Positions 25,195 to 34,533 of a stretch of DNA of 64,000 nucleotides are shown here, in pieces. The DNA is from Bacteroides sp. (GTDB lineage: Bacteria > Bacteroidota > Bacteroidia > Bacteroidales > Bacteroidaceae): the NCBI RefSeq assembly GCF_030151085.1, contig NZ_JASLER010000099.1, positions 25,480 to 89,479 on the forward strand, read 5' to 3'. The notes beneath the pieces were generated by a model. The model was not told where the DNA came from. It saw only the letters and a program-made list of their open reading frames with translations, and searched no databases. A program made the translations under genes and the position numbers. Positions within the stretch are counted from its first letter, which is position 1, and each line of letters begins with the position of its first letter.

Positions 25195-28014
25195 ATGAAA
25201 AGAGTAATTTTGATATTTGCATTCCTGATGGAAGTTGTTTTTGCTACTCAAGCGCAGACCCATTCTTTTTTTAAAAGTAATTGGCAAGGTGACGTAGCAT
25301 TGGTTAAGAGAGAAAAAGTGGGGTTGAAAGCTACGCATGTTGCTTCACCCGAAGTATGCTGGCATATAAACGCTCTTTCACGGGAGTTGAGTATATTCAG
25401 GGAGGTACAATTGCCAGACCCGGCAAAGACTGTTTGGTGTAGCTTTATGGCATTGATGCCCCAAGGAAGCTCTCGTTTGGGCGTGGCTTTTGAGGACAAA
25501 CTTGAAGAGAAACTTTTTGTAGAAGTAAAAGCAACGACGGAACCGACTTTTATTGTAGTGCGTATTGACTTTTCTGATGCGCAGGATAAAGCATATATTT
25601 TCCATAATCCGAGTGTGGCTTCTGTTCCTGATTTGGAGAATGCAGAGTATTCCTTGACAGGAGATTTTGACTTTGACCGGATAAAACTGTTGGCTGGAAA
25701 AGGTGCCAAAGGTATTGTCGGCGATATTTCTCTGGGTAATGAATTTCGGGAAGTAGCTCGTCCTGCAACAATGGAAACGAAGACCGGAGAGGGAAGCGCA
25801 CAGACTGTCCTATCCTGGAAAAAGCAAGGAGAGGCTTTATGGGTTCAAACCTCAGGAGGAATCTTGTATTTGCAGCCTCACCGTACAGGAAGCCTTCATG
25901 TAATGTATGGTTCGGAACGGGAAATAAGGGAAAATAAGAGTTATGCAGTAACCCGGCAACCCGAAGCTGCCGCTTTTGAAGTCGAAGACCGCAACGGTGA
26001 TTTATTTTTAAATACCTCTCATTATTCGGTTAATGTGAATAAGAAAGAAGGATATATCAGTCTGTTTGATAGCTCAGGAAAGCTTTTAGTGAGAGAGTTA
26101 CCTGGAAAAGCCAGAATGAATATGACAAACGACTCCGTTCTGGCGTATGGTAAGTTTGAACTGAAAGAGGATGCTCTTTATGGACTGGGACAATTCAGGG
26201 ACAATTTGTTGAATCTAAGGAATGCCAAAAGAGAATTGATTCAGTTTAATACCCAAGCGGCAGTACCGGTTATTTATTCCACTAATGGCTGGGGATTATT
26301 TTGGGATAATCCTTCCCGGACGATTTACATGGATAGCTCCAGTGGAATGAGCCTGGCATCCGATTATGGAAAGCTAGTAAACTATTACCTCTTTGTAGGT
26401 GATACGATGGATAAATTAATAGGTGTTTACCGCTCATTGACAGGAAACGCTCCAATGATGCCCGATTGGGCATTGGGATATCATCAAAGTCGGAATAAAT
26501 ACTCTACTCAAAAGGAAATACTGGACATTGCAGGGAAAATGAACGCCAGAAACCTCTCAATGAGCACTATCTTCGTTGATTATTATTATTGGGAAAAATA
26601 TGGAACAGGTTCCCATCGGTTTGATGAAAACTTATTCCCGGATGTAAAGGCAATGCTCGACAGCCTCCACTCTGCCTATGATACGAAACTGGTAATCACT
26701 ATGTGGCCCACTTTCAATCCTAAAACAGAACATTATAAAGAACTGGAACGTAATGGCTTTCTACTGGATGGTGCGAGGGCTTTGGATGGAACGATATATG
26801 ATCCTTTCAATCCGGAAGCACGCAAGATGTATTGGAAACAAGTTCTTCCTTTGGTGCAACAGGGTATCGACGGCTGGTTCCTGGATGGAGATGAACCGGA
26901 TATTACGGCAACGTTTTTGCCTCGCACCACTTATGCCGGTCCGGCAGGAAAGGTGCGTAACCTCTACCCATTGGTGCATTGTACCGGCTTTTATGAAGGA
27001 TTGCTTCAAAGTCGCCCCAACCAGCGTCCTTATATCTTGACCCGTTGTGCTTGGGCTTCCCAGCAACGTATAGGCACTGCCATTTGGTCCGGCGATATTC
27101 CTACTACCTTCGAAGAATTAAAATGCCAGATACCTGCCGGACTGAATTTTACCGCAACGGGAATTCCTTACTGGACGACTGATATAGGAGGCTATTCCGG
27201 TGGTAATCCTGCTGATAAAGATTATCAGGAACTTTTTGCCCGCTGGTTTGAATACGGTACTTTCTGCCCGGTTTTTAGAGCCCATGGCAGGCGTCATCCC
27301 GGCGATAGAAAGACTCCTAATGAACCTTGGGCGTATGGACCGGAAGTAGAGGCTATCTGTAGGGATTTTATCGACTTACGCTATAAACTGTATCCATACA
27401 TTTATTCTTTGACGGGTAAAGTCACTTTGGAACATTATACTCCCATGCGATTACTTGCTTTTGATTTCCCATACGATAAGAAAGTACTCAACCTTAAAGA
27501 TGAGTTTATGTATGGTCCGGCATTTCTTGTCTGCCCGGTACTGGAGGCGGGAGCGATTGAACGTTCGGTATACTTGCCGGAAGGATGCGGTTGGATTGAT
27601 TTCTGGACCAACAAATATTATCATGGAGGGGAAACGATTACCGCTTCGGCTCCATTAAACCGAATTCCGATTTATGTGCGTAGCGGCTCCATTGTCCCCA
27701 TGTACCAAACGCCGCAGAAACATGTAAAGTCAGATATACCTGTGGATATACATATATATAAAGGTACATCCGGCACATTCGACTTATATGAGGATGATGG
27801 AGTTACATTGAATTACGAAAAAGGCGAATATAACTTGATTCGTTTTACTTGGGATGATGTAAACGATGTTTTAACTATATCTGAACCGCACAAAGGAATA
27901 TCTCAAACGCAGGTGAGGCATTTCCATATTCATTGTTTGGGAGAAAAAGGGGATTCGGTATCTCGCAAGATTGCATATAAAGGAGGTAAAAAGAACATCA
28001 AGTTGAAGAACTAA
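25195..28014 (+). CDS. GH31 alpha-glycosidase, secreted
   Basis: 939 residues. Signal peptide (MKRVILIFAFLMEVVFATQAQ), an N-terminal beta-sandwich of about 200 residues not part of the usual GH31 core, then the GH31 N-domain, TIM barrel and C-terminal beta domains. Catalytic nucleophile Asp564 in WFLDGDEPD and acid/base Asp634 in WSGDIPTT. Supporting motifs: MPDWALGYHQSRNKY, TTDIGGYSGG, FRAHGRRHPGD. Family members remove alpha-linked glucose, xylose or galactose; the substrate cannot be read from these motifs. It follows GH63 in one unit, so both may trim alpha-linked terminal sugars. Confidence 0.94.
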   Translation: MKRVILIFAFLMEVVFATQAQTHSFFKSNWQGDVALVKREKVGLKATHVASPEVCWHINALSRELSIFREVQLPDPAKTVWCSFMALMPQGSSRLGVAFEDKLEEKLFVEVKATTEPTFIVVRIDFSDAQDKAYIFHNPSVASVPDLENAEYSLTGDFDFDRIKLLAGKGAKGIVGDISLGNEFREVARPATMETKTGEGSAQTVLSWKKQGEALWVQTSGGILYLQPHRTGSLHVMYGSEREIRENKSYAVTRQPEAAAFEVEDRNGDLFLNTSHYSVNVNKKEGYISLFDSSGKLLVRELPGKARMNMTNDSVLAYGKFELKEDALYGLGQFRDNLLNLRNAKRELIQFNTQAAVPVIYSTNGWGLFWDNPSRTIYMDSSSGMSLASDYGKLVNYYLFVGDTMDKLIGVYRSLTGNAPMMPDWALGYHQSRNKYSTQKEILDIAGKMNARNLSMSTIFVDYYYWEKYGTGSHRFDENLFPDVKAMLDSLHSAYDTKLVITMWPTFNPKTEHYKELERNGFLLDGARALDGTIYDPFNPEARKMYWKQVLPLVQQGIDGWFLDGDEPDITATFLPRTTYAGPAGKVRNLYPLVHCTGFYEGLLQSRPNQRPYILTRCAWASQQRIGTAIWSGDIPTTFEELKCQIPAGLNFTATGIPYWTTDIGGYSGGNPADKDYQELFARWFEYGTFCPVFRAHGRRHPGDRKTPNEPWAYGPEVEAICRDFIDLRYKLYPYIYSLTGKVTLEHYTPMRLLAFDFPYDKKVLNLKDEFMYGPAFLVCPVLEAGAIERSVYLPEGCGWIDFWTNKYYHGGETITASAPLNRIPIYVRSGSIVPMYQTPQKHVKSDIPVDIHIYKGTSGTFDLYEDDGVTLNYEKGEYNLIRFTWDDVNDVLTISEPHKGISQTQVRHFHIHCLGEKGDSVSRKIAYKGGKKNIKLKN

Positions 28015-28058
28015 TTCTTTAATCTCACTGATTGGCTCTACAAACCAATGCAGCCTAG

Positions 28059-28141
28059 GATTAATATTTAAAGTTAATTGAAAATTAAGCGTTAGGTAAG
28101 CGTCATATCACTTTATTTTTAATCTGGTAGGTTTAATTTCG
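28059..28141 (+). promoter_or_regulatory. 11-bp-phased boxes and -7 element of the locus 2 SusC unit
   Basis: The -7 candidate TAATTTCG is at 28134-28141 (one mismatch). Boxes begin at 28074 (TTAATTG), 28085 (TTAAGCG) and 28096 (GTAAGCG): -60, -49 and -38, exactly 11 bp apart. A further TTAAT lies at 28061 (-73). The 83-bp segment aligns without gaps to the promoter at 44903-44985. The gene-free stretch 28015-28324 holds this promoter and then a leader of about 175 nt before the SusC start codon, A+T-rich, with GCAGG/CCTGC words able to pair. I see no known riboswitch there. Confidence 0.65.
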
Positions 28142-28324
28142 CAGCATTATTACGAAGGTATTTAAGTTAGTTTTTTGCAGGTAAGAAGATTGTTTTGGGA
28201 TATATATTAATATGTGAAATCTAAGTCAGAATATACATTAATAAGAAAGAATATGAGAAATACTAGTTAGCCCTAGCGCATCCTTCCTGCTTATTTAAAT
28301 TAATTCAAGGGATATGCGATTTAT

Positions 28325-31300
28325 ATGAAAAACAATTTTAAAAGTGAATTTATGAAACACATGAAAAGCGAAACAAATTTTGCAAATGTTGGCAAGTACA
28401 CTTGGTGGTGTATGTTGATGGTGTTTTTGATGGTCTTTGCTCCTATACAGGCACAAAACGTACGGAGTATATCAGGACAGGTCGTTGATGATAAAGGTGA
28501 ACCGATTATTGGTGCCAATGTCACAATGGTTGGTAACAAATCACTGGGTACCATTACCGATATTGATGGAAACTTCAGCCTTAAAGTTCCCGGAGGAGCA
28601 ACGCTAGATATTTCCTATATAGGTTATGTAACCAGAAAAGTGAAACTAGATAATAAGGTTACTTACAGTATTGTTCTGCAAGAAGACTCGGAGCAATTGG
28701 ACGAAGTAGTGGTAGTAGGATATGGCACCCAGAAGAAGGTGAATCTGACTGGTGCTGTGTCGGCGATAGATAACGAAGAACTGGCTGCTACCAAGAATCA
28801 GAATACCCAGAATATGTTGACGGGTAAAATAGCCGGTGTACGCGTCATCCAAAAGACTTCGGAGCCGGGTGAATTTTCCAATCAGTTCGATATACGTGGT
28901 TTCGGCTCTCCGTTGATTGTAGTGGATGGTGTTCCCCGTGGTGATTTCCAACGTATGGACCCTAATGAAATAGAATCTATTTCTGTATTGAAAGATGCTT
29001 CGGCAGCTATCTACGGTGTACGTGCGGCAAACGGTGTTGTTCTGATTACTACCAAAAAGGGCGAGAAGAATAAAGCTAAGATAGAATACAATATGTATTA
29101 TGGCATTCAGACTCCGGCAGAGATGTTAGAACCTGTAGGTGCTGTTGACCGAATGACTCTTTTCAATGAAAAGTCTATGCGCAATCTTACCAATCCGGAA
29201 CTTACTTACTCGGACGACCAGATTGCCGATTATCTGAATGGAACATTAAAGTCCACAGACTGGTATGATGCGGTAATCCGTAATACAGCTCCCCAGCAGC
29301 AACACAATATATCCATGAGTGGCGGTAGTGACAAAATGGACTATTATGTAAACTTCGGTTATACTGATCAGGAAGGCTTCTTCAAATCAAAGGCAATGGA
29401 TTATAATCGTTATAATCTCCGCGTGAATTTGAATGCTAATGTGGCAAAGAACTTAAAGGCCTCCATTAAGATTAATGGTATTCTCGATAGTAAAGAACGC
29501 CAATATACACCGACATGGGAGATTTATAAAGCTTTGTGGCGTGCCAGCCCCAATGAAAAGATTTATGCCAATGATAATCCGGAATACTTCCAGAAGATGT
29601 CATCTGATGCTTTGAATCTTTTGGCGTCTACTGATCCTGATGTTTCCGGCTACAATAAAACGACCAACAAAATATTCCAGTCAACAATGGAACTTGAATA
29701 TACGGTTCCGTTTGTAAAGGGGTTAAAGGTGAAGGGCATGTTCAGTTATGATAATACAATAGCTGACAATACCATCTATAAGAAAGAATTTAATGAATAT
29801 AATTATAGCCCGGCCAATGACACTTATACTGCCTATGCAATGCAGTCACCTACCAATCTGGAACGTTATTATGGCAATTCATGGACCACTTTGTGGCAGG
29901 CTTCTGTAAGTTATGATAATACTTTTGCGACAGATCATCACGTGTCTGGTTTGCTGCTGTTTGAAGAAGCCCATAATGTAGGCGATAACTTCCGTGCAGC
30001 TCGCGACTTCTCTATTCCATTACCTTATTTGTTTGCAGGTAACTCTACCAATCAGATTGGTACGGCCAATGCGAATGGATTGACAGAAAGTGCTTCTCAG
30101 GCATTGGTTGGCAGGTTCAATTACGATTTCAAAGGACGTTATTTGCTGGAATTCGCTTTTCGCTACGATGGCTCGTCAAAGTTTCCTGCTGAGGGGCGTT
30201 GGGGCTTCTTTCCAAGTGCTTCATTGGGCTGGCGTTTAAGTGAGGAATCTTTTATTAAAGACAATCTGTCTTTCGTCAATAACTTGAAGATTCGTGGTTC
30301 TTATGGTAAAATGGGAGATGACGTTGTAGCCGCTTATCAATTTATTTCCGGTTATGATTATCCGAATACAGCCGGCTCTAAATTTAATAATACTCCGATA
30401 GGATATTTCTTCAACGGTTCATTTGTCAATTCATTGGGTTTCCGTGCGGTTGCGAATCCTAATATTACATGGTATACGGTTAAGACATTGAATGTGGGTA
30501 TCGACGCCGATATGTGGAATGGTCTATTGGGTTTCTCTTTCGATTTATTCAAACGTAACCGTGATGGTTTGATGGCATCGCGCATAGCGACGATTCCCGG
30601 TACCTTCGGTGCATCAATGCCTAAAGAAAATCTGGAAAGTGACTGTACGAAAGGCCTTGAAATAGAATTGAGACATCGTAACCGTATTGATGAAGTAAGC
30701 TATGGCATAACCGGAAATGTAGCGATTACCCGTTCTCTTTGGCGATATAAAGAACGTACTCCATCGGGTAACTCCTATGATAACTGGAGAAATAATATGA
30801 CTGACCGATACAATGACATTTGGTTTGGATATGGCTCCGGAGGACGCTATGACTCCTGGAATCAGATTGTTAATTCACCAATATTTGCAGGAAATGCAAC
30901 CTTGCCGGGCGATTATATCTATGAAGACTGGAATGGTGACGGTACTATAGATGATATGGATAAATACCCCATTGCAACTGCTACCAATGCATCGGCTGCC
31001 GATTTCCAAGATAAAAAGAATTATCCGCTGATGAACTTTGGTCTGACATTATCCTCTTCATGGAAGGGTTTTGATGTGAACTTGACATTCCAGGGTTCCG
31101 CTATGTCTTATGTAGCTTATGGTGAACAATTATCGGCTCCGTTGCAATTTAACGGTAATGCTTTGGATATGTTTTTGGACAGATGGCGTCCGGTAGATCC
31201 CAAACAAGATCCTTATGATCCTTCTTGCCAATGGAATCAGGGATTCTATGCCTATGGTGGTATCACCCCCGATACTAACTCTGATTTCTCCATTCAGAAA

Positions 31301-31522
31301 GGTACATATGTACGATTGAAAACTGCTGAAATCGGCTATACTTTGCCGAAAAGATGGTTGGCACCTGTGGGTGTACAGAATTTGAGAGTTTACATGAATG
31401 GATATAACCTGTTTACTATCACTGGCGTGAAAGGTGTGGATCCGGAAAGACCGGCAGAACTTTATGGATATATGTATCCATTGAACAGAACATTTAACTT
31501 TGGTGCAAGTATTACATTTTAA
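28325..31522 (+). CDS. SusC-like TonB-dependent outer-membrane transporter (locus 2)
   Basis: 1065 residues; ATGs at 28352 and 28361 are possible later starts, since the signal helix (WWCMLMVFLMVFAPIQAQ) begins only near residue 26. Carboxypeptidase-like domain (ISGQVVDDKGEPIIGANV), plug with EVVVVGYGTQKKVNLTGAV and FDIRGFGSPLIVVDGVP, then the barrel ending FGASITF. It imports oligosaccharides of the locus 2 glycan with the SusD encoded 19 nt downstream. It differs clearly from the locus 1 SusC outside conserved motifs, as expected for a different substrate. Confidence 0.97.
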   Translation: MKNNFKSEFMKHMKSETNFANVGKYTWWCMLMVFLMVFAPIQAQNVRSISGQVVDDKGEPIIGANVTMVGNKSLGTITDIDGNFSLKVPGGATLDISYIGYVTRKVKLDNKVTYSIVLQEDSEQLDEVVVVGYGTQKKVNLTGAVSAIDNEELAATKNQNTQNMLTGKIAGVRVIQKTSEPGEFSNQFDIRGFGSPLIVVDGVPRGDFQRMDPNEIESISVLKDASAAIYGVRAANGVVLITTKKGEKNKAKIEYNMYYGIQTPAEMLEPVGAVDRMTLFNEKSMRNLTNPELTYSDDQIADYLNGTLKSTDWYDAVIRNTAPQQQHNISMSGGSDKMDYYVNFGYTDQEGFFKSKAMDYNRYNLRVNLNANVAKNLKASIKINGILDSKERQYTPTWEIYKALWRASPNEKIYANDNPEYFQKMSSDALNLLASTDPDVSGYNKTTNKIFQSTMELEYTVPFVKGLKVKGMFSYDNTIADNTIYKKEFNEYNYSPANDTYTAYAMQSPTNLERYYGNSWTTLWQASVSYDNTFATDHHVSGLLLFEEAHNVGDNFRAARDFSIPLPYLFAGNSTNQIGTANANGLTESASQALVGRFNYDFKGRYLLEFAFRYDGSSKFPAEGRWGFFPSASLGWRLSEESFIKDNLSFVNNLKIRGSYGKMGDDVVAAYQFISGYDYPNTAGSKFNNTPIGYFFNGSFVNSLGFRAVANPNITWYTVKTLNVGIDADMWNGLLGFSFDLFKRNRDGLMASRIATIPGTFGASMPKENLESDCTKGLEIELRHRNRIDEVSYGITGNVAITRSLWRYKERTPSGNSYDNWRNNMTDRYNDIWFGYGSGGRYDSWNQIVNSPIFAGNATLPGDYIYEDWNGDGTIDDMDKYPIATATNASAADFQDKKNYPLMNFGLTLSSSWKGFDVNLTFQGSAMSYVAYGEQLSAPLQFNGNALDMFLDRWRPVDPKQDPYDPSCQWNQGFYAYGGITPDTNSDFSIQKGTYVRLKTAEIGYTLPKRWLAPVGVQNLRVYMNGYNLFTITGVKGVDPERPAELYGYMYPLNRTFNFGASITF

Positions 31523-31541
31523 GTGAAAAGGAGATTATCGT

Positions 31542-33587
31542 ATGAAAAAGCTAAGAAATATATTAATGTGTGTTGCTTTAGGAGGTCTGTTTGTAGGATG
31601 CCAGGATTTGGATATCCCTCCTAAAAATATTCTGTCCCCCGAAGATATTTATAATGAAGGGGGTGTTACCGCCTATATGGCAGGTTTATACAGCCAATTG
31701 CCGATGGAAGATTTTAATATGTCGAATGACGGAGACTTCAACGGGTTCTATAACTGGAATTGTATTATATGGGATATGGTAAGTACAGGAGAATCCGTAA
31801 ACCGTAATCAGACAGGTATTTATACTCCACAGAAAGAATATTGGTCAATGGGGTATAAAACTATTCGTCAGGCAAATACCTTGATAGCCAATCTGCCTGC
31901 TTATGTAGGAAAGCTGAAGGGGGCTGAGGCTTGGATTGCGGAAGCGAAGTTTATTCGTGCTTATGTTTATTTCGCAATGGTGAAACGTTATGGTGGGGTA
32001 CCTATATTGGAGGCTCCCCAAGAACTTACAGATAATGAAAAAGAATTGTGGGTAGCGCGTAGCAGCCATGAAGAATGCATTGATTTTATTCTTTCTGATT
32101 TGGATTATGCTATTGACAATTTGGGTATAACAAAGGTATCGGGCCGTGGTAATAATAAGTTTGTCGCAGCCGCTTTTAAGTCTCGGGTTGCTTTGTATGC
32201 CGGTTCGGTTGCCCGTTACGGACAGAAGTTTAACTTCTCGGGAAAAGAGACAAGCAAGCAACTCTGCGGCATTCCGCAGGATAAAGCAAACGATTATTTT
32301 ACGCAAGCTTACAAAGCTTCCAAGGTAGTAGAAGAGGGTGGTTATAGGCTATATGAAGGGAATACTGATAAGGAAGCCAATTTCCGTGACGTATTTTCGA
32401 ATGCAGATAAAAGTGATGAATCTATCTTAATCCGTCAATACAGCAAAAACGACTATGTGCATAGCTTCGACGCTGTTTATTGCCCGCCACGTATGACTGC
32501 TACCTATGGTGACCGCTATAATGTAACTTTAGATTGGGTGGAACTATTTGACGGACTGCCCATTGATCCGACTACAGGATACTTGAAAACTACAGATGAT
32601 AAAGGCAACTATATTGTATATAATGACGTGAAAGATTTGTTGGATAATGCCGAACCCCGTTTGAGAGGTTCCTTGCTGCTGCCCGGACATACCTATAAAG
32701 GTATTGAGCTAGACATTCGCTTTGGTATTATTAAGGAAGAAATCGATCCGTCGACTCCTATTGAGAAGTTTATCAAGGACGATGGACAAACTACCGTAAA
32801 CTATACCAATAATGCTTGGTTCAAAGCAAATGTATTGACCACCACCGAAAATGTGAAAGAACAGAAACCCTATGTAACGTCTACTGGGGCAAATCTGAAC
32901 AAGAGCGGAATGGACGGTCCCGCCAATGGCGGAACAAACAATACATTGACTGGTTTCCATGGTGCTAAATGGTTAAACTTAAACTGGACGATTGCAGAAA
33001 CTCAATTACATAGCTCCGCACAATCCTGGATTGATATCCGTTATGCCGAGATTTTGTTGAACAGGGCTGAGGCTGCTTTGGAATTGTTCCAAAATGGAGT
33101 ATCGACGCTAGATGGAACCAACTTGCAGCAAGATGCTTATGAATGCATGAATAAAATACGTGCCAGAGCTGGTGCAGAGCTGTTAACCAGCCCATCTGAA
33201 TTATCTAATGTCTCACGTGAAGGTGTGGAACGTGGGCAGGGTGTTGGAGCTTTCATTTATGCTCCGAATGAAGGCTTACATAAGATTCGTGTAGAACGCT
33301 ATAAAGAATTGGCCTTCGAGCATAAGATTTATTGGGATTTGCGTCGTTGGTTTACTTTCGATTCACAGATTTATCAATATCGTCGCAGAATGTTATCTCC
33401 GTTCTTGTTTGCTAAAGGGGCAACGGTAAATGAAGCAGGCAATCCGGTGGGTAAGTATATCTTCGATACCCGCGTATGTGAAAGAGCCAATAATTCATTG
33501 ACGTTTGCTACCAAGAACTATTATGATAAAGTTCCTGATAGAGAGCGTAAGATAAATCCATTGCTTGAGCAAAATGACCAGTATTAA
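31542..33587 (+). CDS. SusD-like glycan-binding lipoprotein (locus 2)
   Basis: 681 residues, long for a SusD protein. SPII signal ending LFVGC, then QDLDIPPKNILSPEDIYNEGG. Family signatures: AEAKFIRAYVYFAMVKRYGG, RYAEILLNRAEAALEL, and VERYKELAFEHKIYWDLRRW near the end. It forms the surface lid on the SusC barrel. Its larger size is consistent with binding a bulky or branched ligand, but this is inference. Confidence 0.96.
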   Translation: MKKLRNILMCVALGGLFVGCQDLDIPPKNILSPEDIYNEGGVTAYMAGLYSQLPMEDFNMSNDGDFNGFYNWNCIIWDMVSTGESVNRNQTGIYTPQKEYWSMGYKTIRQANTLIANLPAYVGKLKGAEAWIAEAKFIRAYVYFAMVKRYGGVPILEAPQELTDNEKELWVARSSHEECIDFILSDLDYAIDNLGITKVSGRGNNKFVAAAFKSRVALYAGSVARYGQKFNFSGKETSKQLCGIPQDKANDYFTQAYKASKVVEEGGYRLYEGNTDKEANFRDVFSNADKSDESILIRQYSKNDYVHSFDAVYCPPRMTATYGDRYNVTLDWVELFDGLPIDPTTGYLKTTDDKGNYIVYNDVKDLLDNAEPRLRGSLLLPGHTYKGIELDIRFGIIKEEIDPSTPIEKFIKDDGQTTVNYTNNAWFKANVLTTTENVKEQKPYVTSTGANLNKSGMDGPANGGTNNTLTGFHGAKWLNLNWTIAETQLHSSAQSWIDIRYAEILLNRAEAALELFQNGVSTLDGTNLQQDAYECMNKIRARAGAELLTSPSELSNVSREGVERGQGVGAFIYAPNEGLHKIRVERYKELAFEHKIYWDLRRWFTFDSQIYQYRRRMLSPFLFAKGATVNEAGNPVGKYIFDTRVCERANNSLTFATKNYYDKVPDRERKINPLLEQNDQY

Positions 33588-33606
33588 TTTGAAAAAGGGA
33601 AATGAT

Positions 33607-34344
33607 ATGAAAAAGATATTTAATGTAATATTAGCTACTGTATTTGTATTGGGATTTTCATCCTGCGAAAAGGATAATTATGATGCCCCCGATGCAGGTG
33701 TATACGGACAGGTTGTCGATCATAACGGCAAACCACTCCAGACAGCAATGGGAAAGGGAAGTATGAAGATTCAGATTACGGAAATGAGTTATACAGGCAA
33801 TGATGAATCAGTTGTGGTAACTCCGCAAGAACTGAATTTGAAGCAGGATGGTTCGTATTCCAATTCCAAGCTGTTTGCCGGAACTTACCGTATGATTCCT
33901 CTGGAAGGTGCTTTCTATCCTTACAATACGGAAGGGGAAACGGTTGAACTGAAGAATGGCAAAATGGCTGAACGTAACTTTGCAGTCACCCCCTATCTGG
34001 AAGTTGAATGGGTGACAGAGCCTTATCTGACTCCTGATAATTTATTGAAGTGTGTAGTGAGGTTTAAGCGGATTGCAAAAGAAGGAACTGCCATGCCGGA
34101 CGTGAATAATATACAATTATATATTTCACATACACAGTATTGCGGAACAGAATCGGATGGAAACTACACACCGAGTTCTATGAAAATAGTGAATACGGAT
34201 GAGGGTAAGTCTATTGAATTGACTTCCAAGATGGCTTTCAAATATTCCAATACTTATTGGGTAAGAGTTGGAGCTTGTTGTAATGACACTTACAAGAAAT
34301 ATAACTTTACCGATATAAAGAAAATAGATATCAAATTGAATTAG
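33607..34344 (+). CDS. DUF3823 surface lipoprotein
   Basis: 245 residues from the ATG at 33607, which is followed at once by a lipoprotein signal (MKKIFNVILATVFVLG, lipobox FSSC); the frame is open back to 33565 inside the SusD gene but has no good start there. The mature part shows AGVYGQVVDHNGKPL, SYSNSKLFAGTYRMIP and AVTPYLEVEW, which match my recollection of DUF3823, a family found just after SusCD in Bacteroidetes. Probably a surface glycan-binding protein made of two Ig-like domains. It ends the SusCD unit before a strong terminator. Confidence 0.85.
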   Translation: MKKIFNVILATVFVLGFSSCEKDNYDAPDAGVYGQVVDHNGKPLQTAMGKGSMKIQITEMSYTGNDESVVVTPQELNLKQDGSYSNSKLFAGTYRMIPLEGAFYPYNTEGETVELKNGKMAERNFAVTPYLEVEWVTEPYLTPDNLLKCVVRFKRIAKEGTAMPDVNNIQLYISHTQYCGTESDGNYTPSSMKIVNTDEGKSIELTSKMAFKYSNTYWVRVGACCNDTYKKYNFTDIKKIDIKLN

Positions 34345-34374
34345 CAAAATAAGTAGGTAGGTAATTAGGTAGGT

Positions 34375-34417
34375 AAGGAGGGTATTTGTTTCCGAAATAA
34401 GTGCCCTCCTTCTTTTT
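34375..34417 (+). terminator. Intrinsic terminator of the SusCD-DUF3823 unit
   Basis: AAGGAGGG (34375-34382) pairs with CCCTCCTT (34404-34411), extended inward by weaker pairs to a 2-nt loop and followed by CTTTTT. A short TAGG-type tandem repeat (34351-34375) lies between the stop codon and the stem. Confidence 0.88.
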
Positions 34418-34445
34418 AGGAGATTATTGCTGAAACTACTTGCGA

Positions 34446-34513
34446 TTAATCTCTTTTTAATGTCTTATTAATTATTTATTTCACTTTCTGTTAATGGGGC
34501 AAGGTTACATTTG
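34446..34513 (+). promoter_or_regulatory. 11-bp-phased TTAAT boxes and -7 element of the GH2-GH2-helix unit
   Basis: -7 element TACATTTG at 34506-34513, exact to TAnnTTTG. TTAAT boxes begin at 34446, 34457 and 34468 (-60, -49, -38), all three identical in the 5-bp core and exactly 11 bp apart. The start codon is 28 nt from the first -7 base. There is no TTTG at -33, so activation is probably required. Confidence 0.7.
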
Positions 34514-34533
34514 CAAAATAAAAGCTTAATATC

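Noticed and set aside
33565..33606. Overlap of the DUF3823 ORF with the SusD gene
   Set aside because: The extension starts with TTG inside SusD; the ATG at 33607 starts a proper lipoprotein signal.
34351..34375. TAGG tandem repeat after the DUF3823 gene as a phase-variable tract
   Set aside because: It lies after the stop codon and before a terminator, so changes in length would not alter a protein or promoter.
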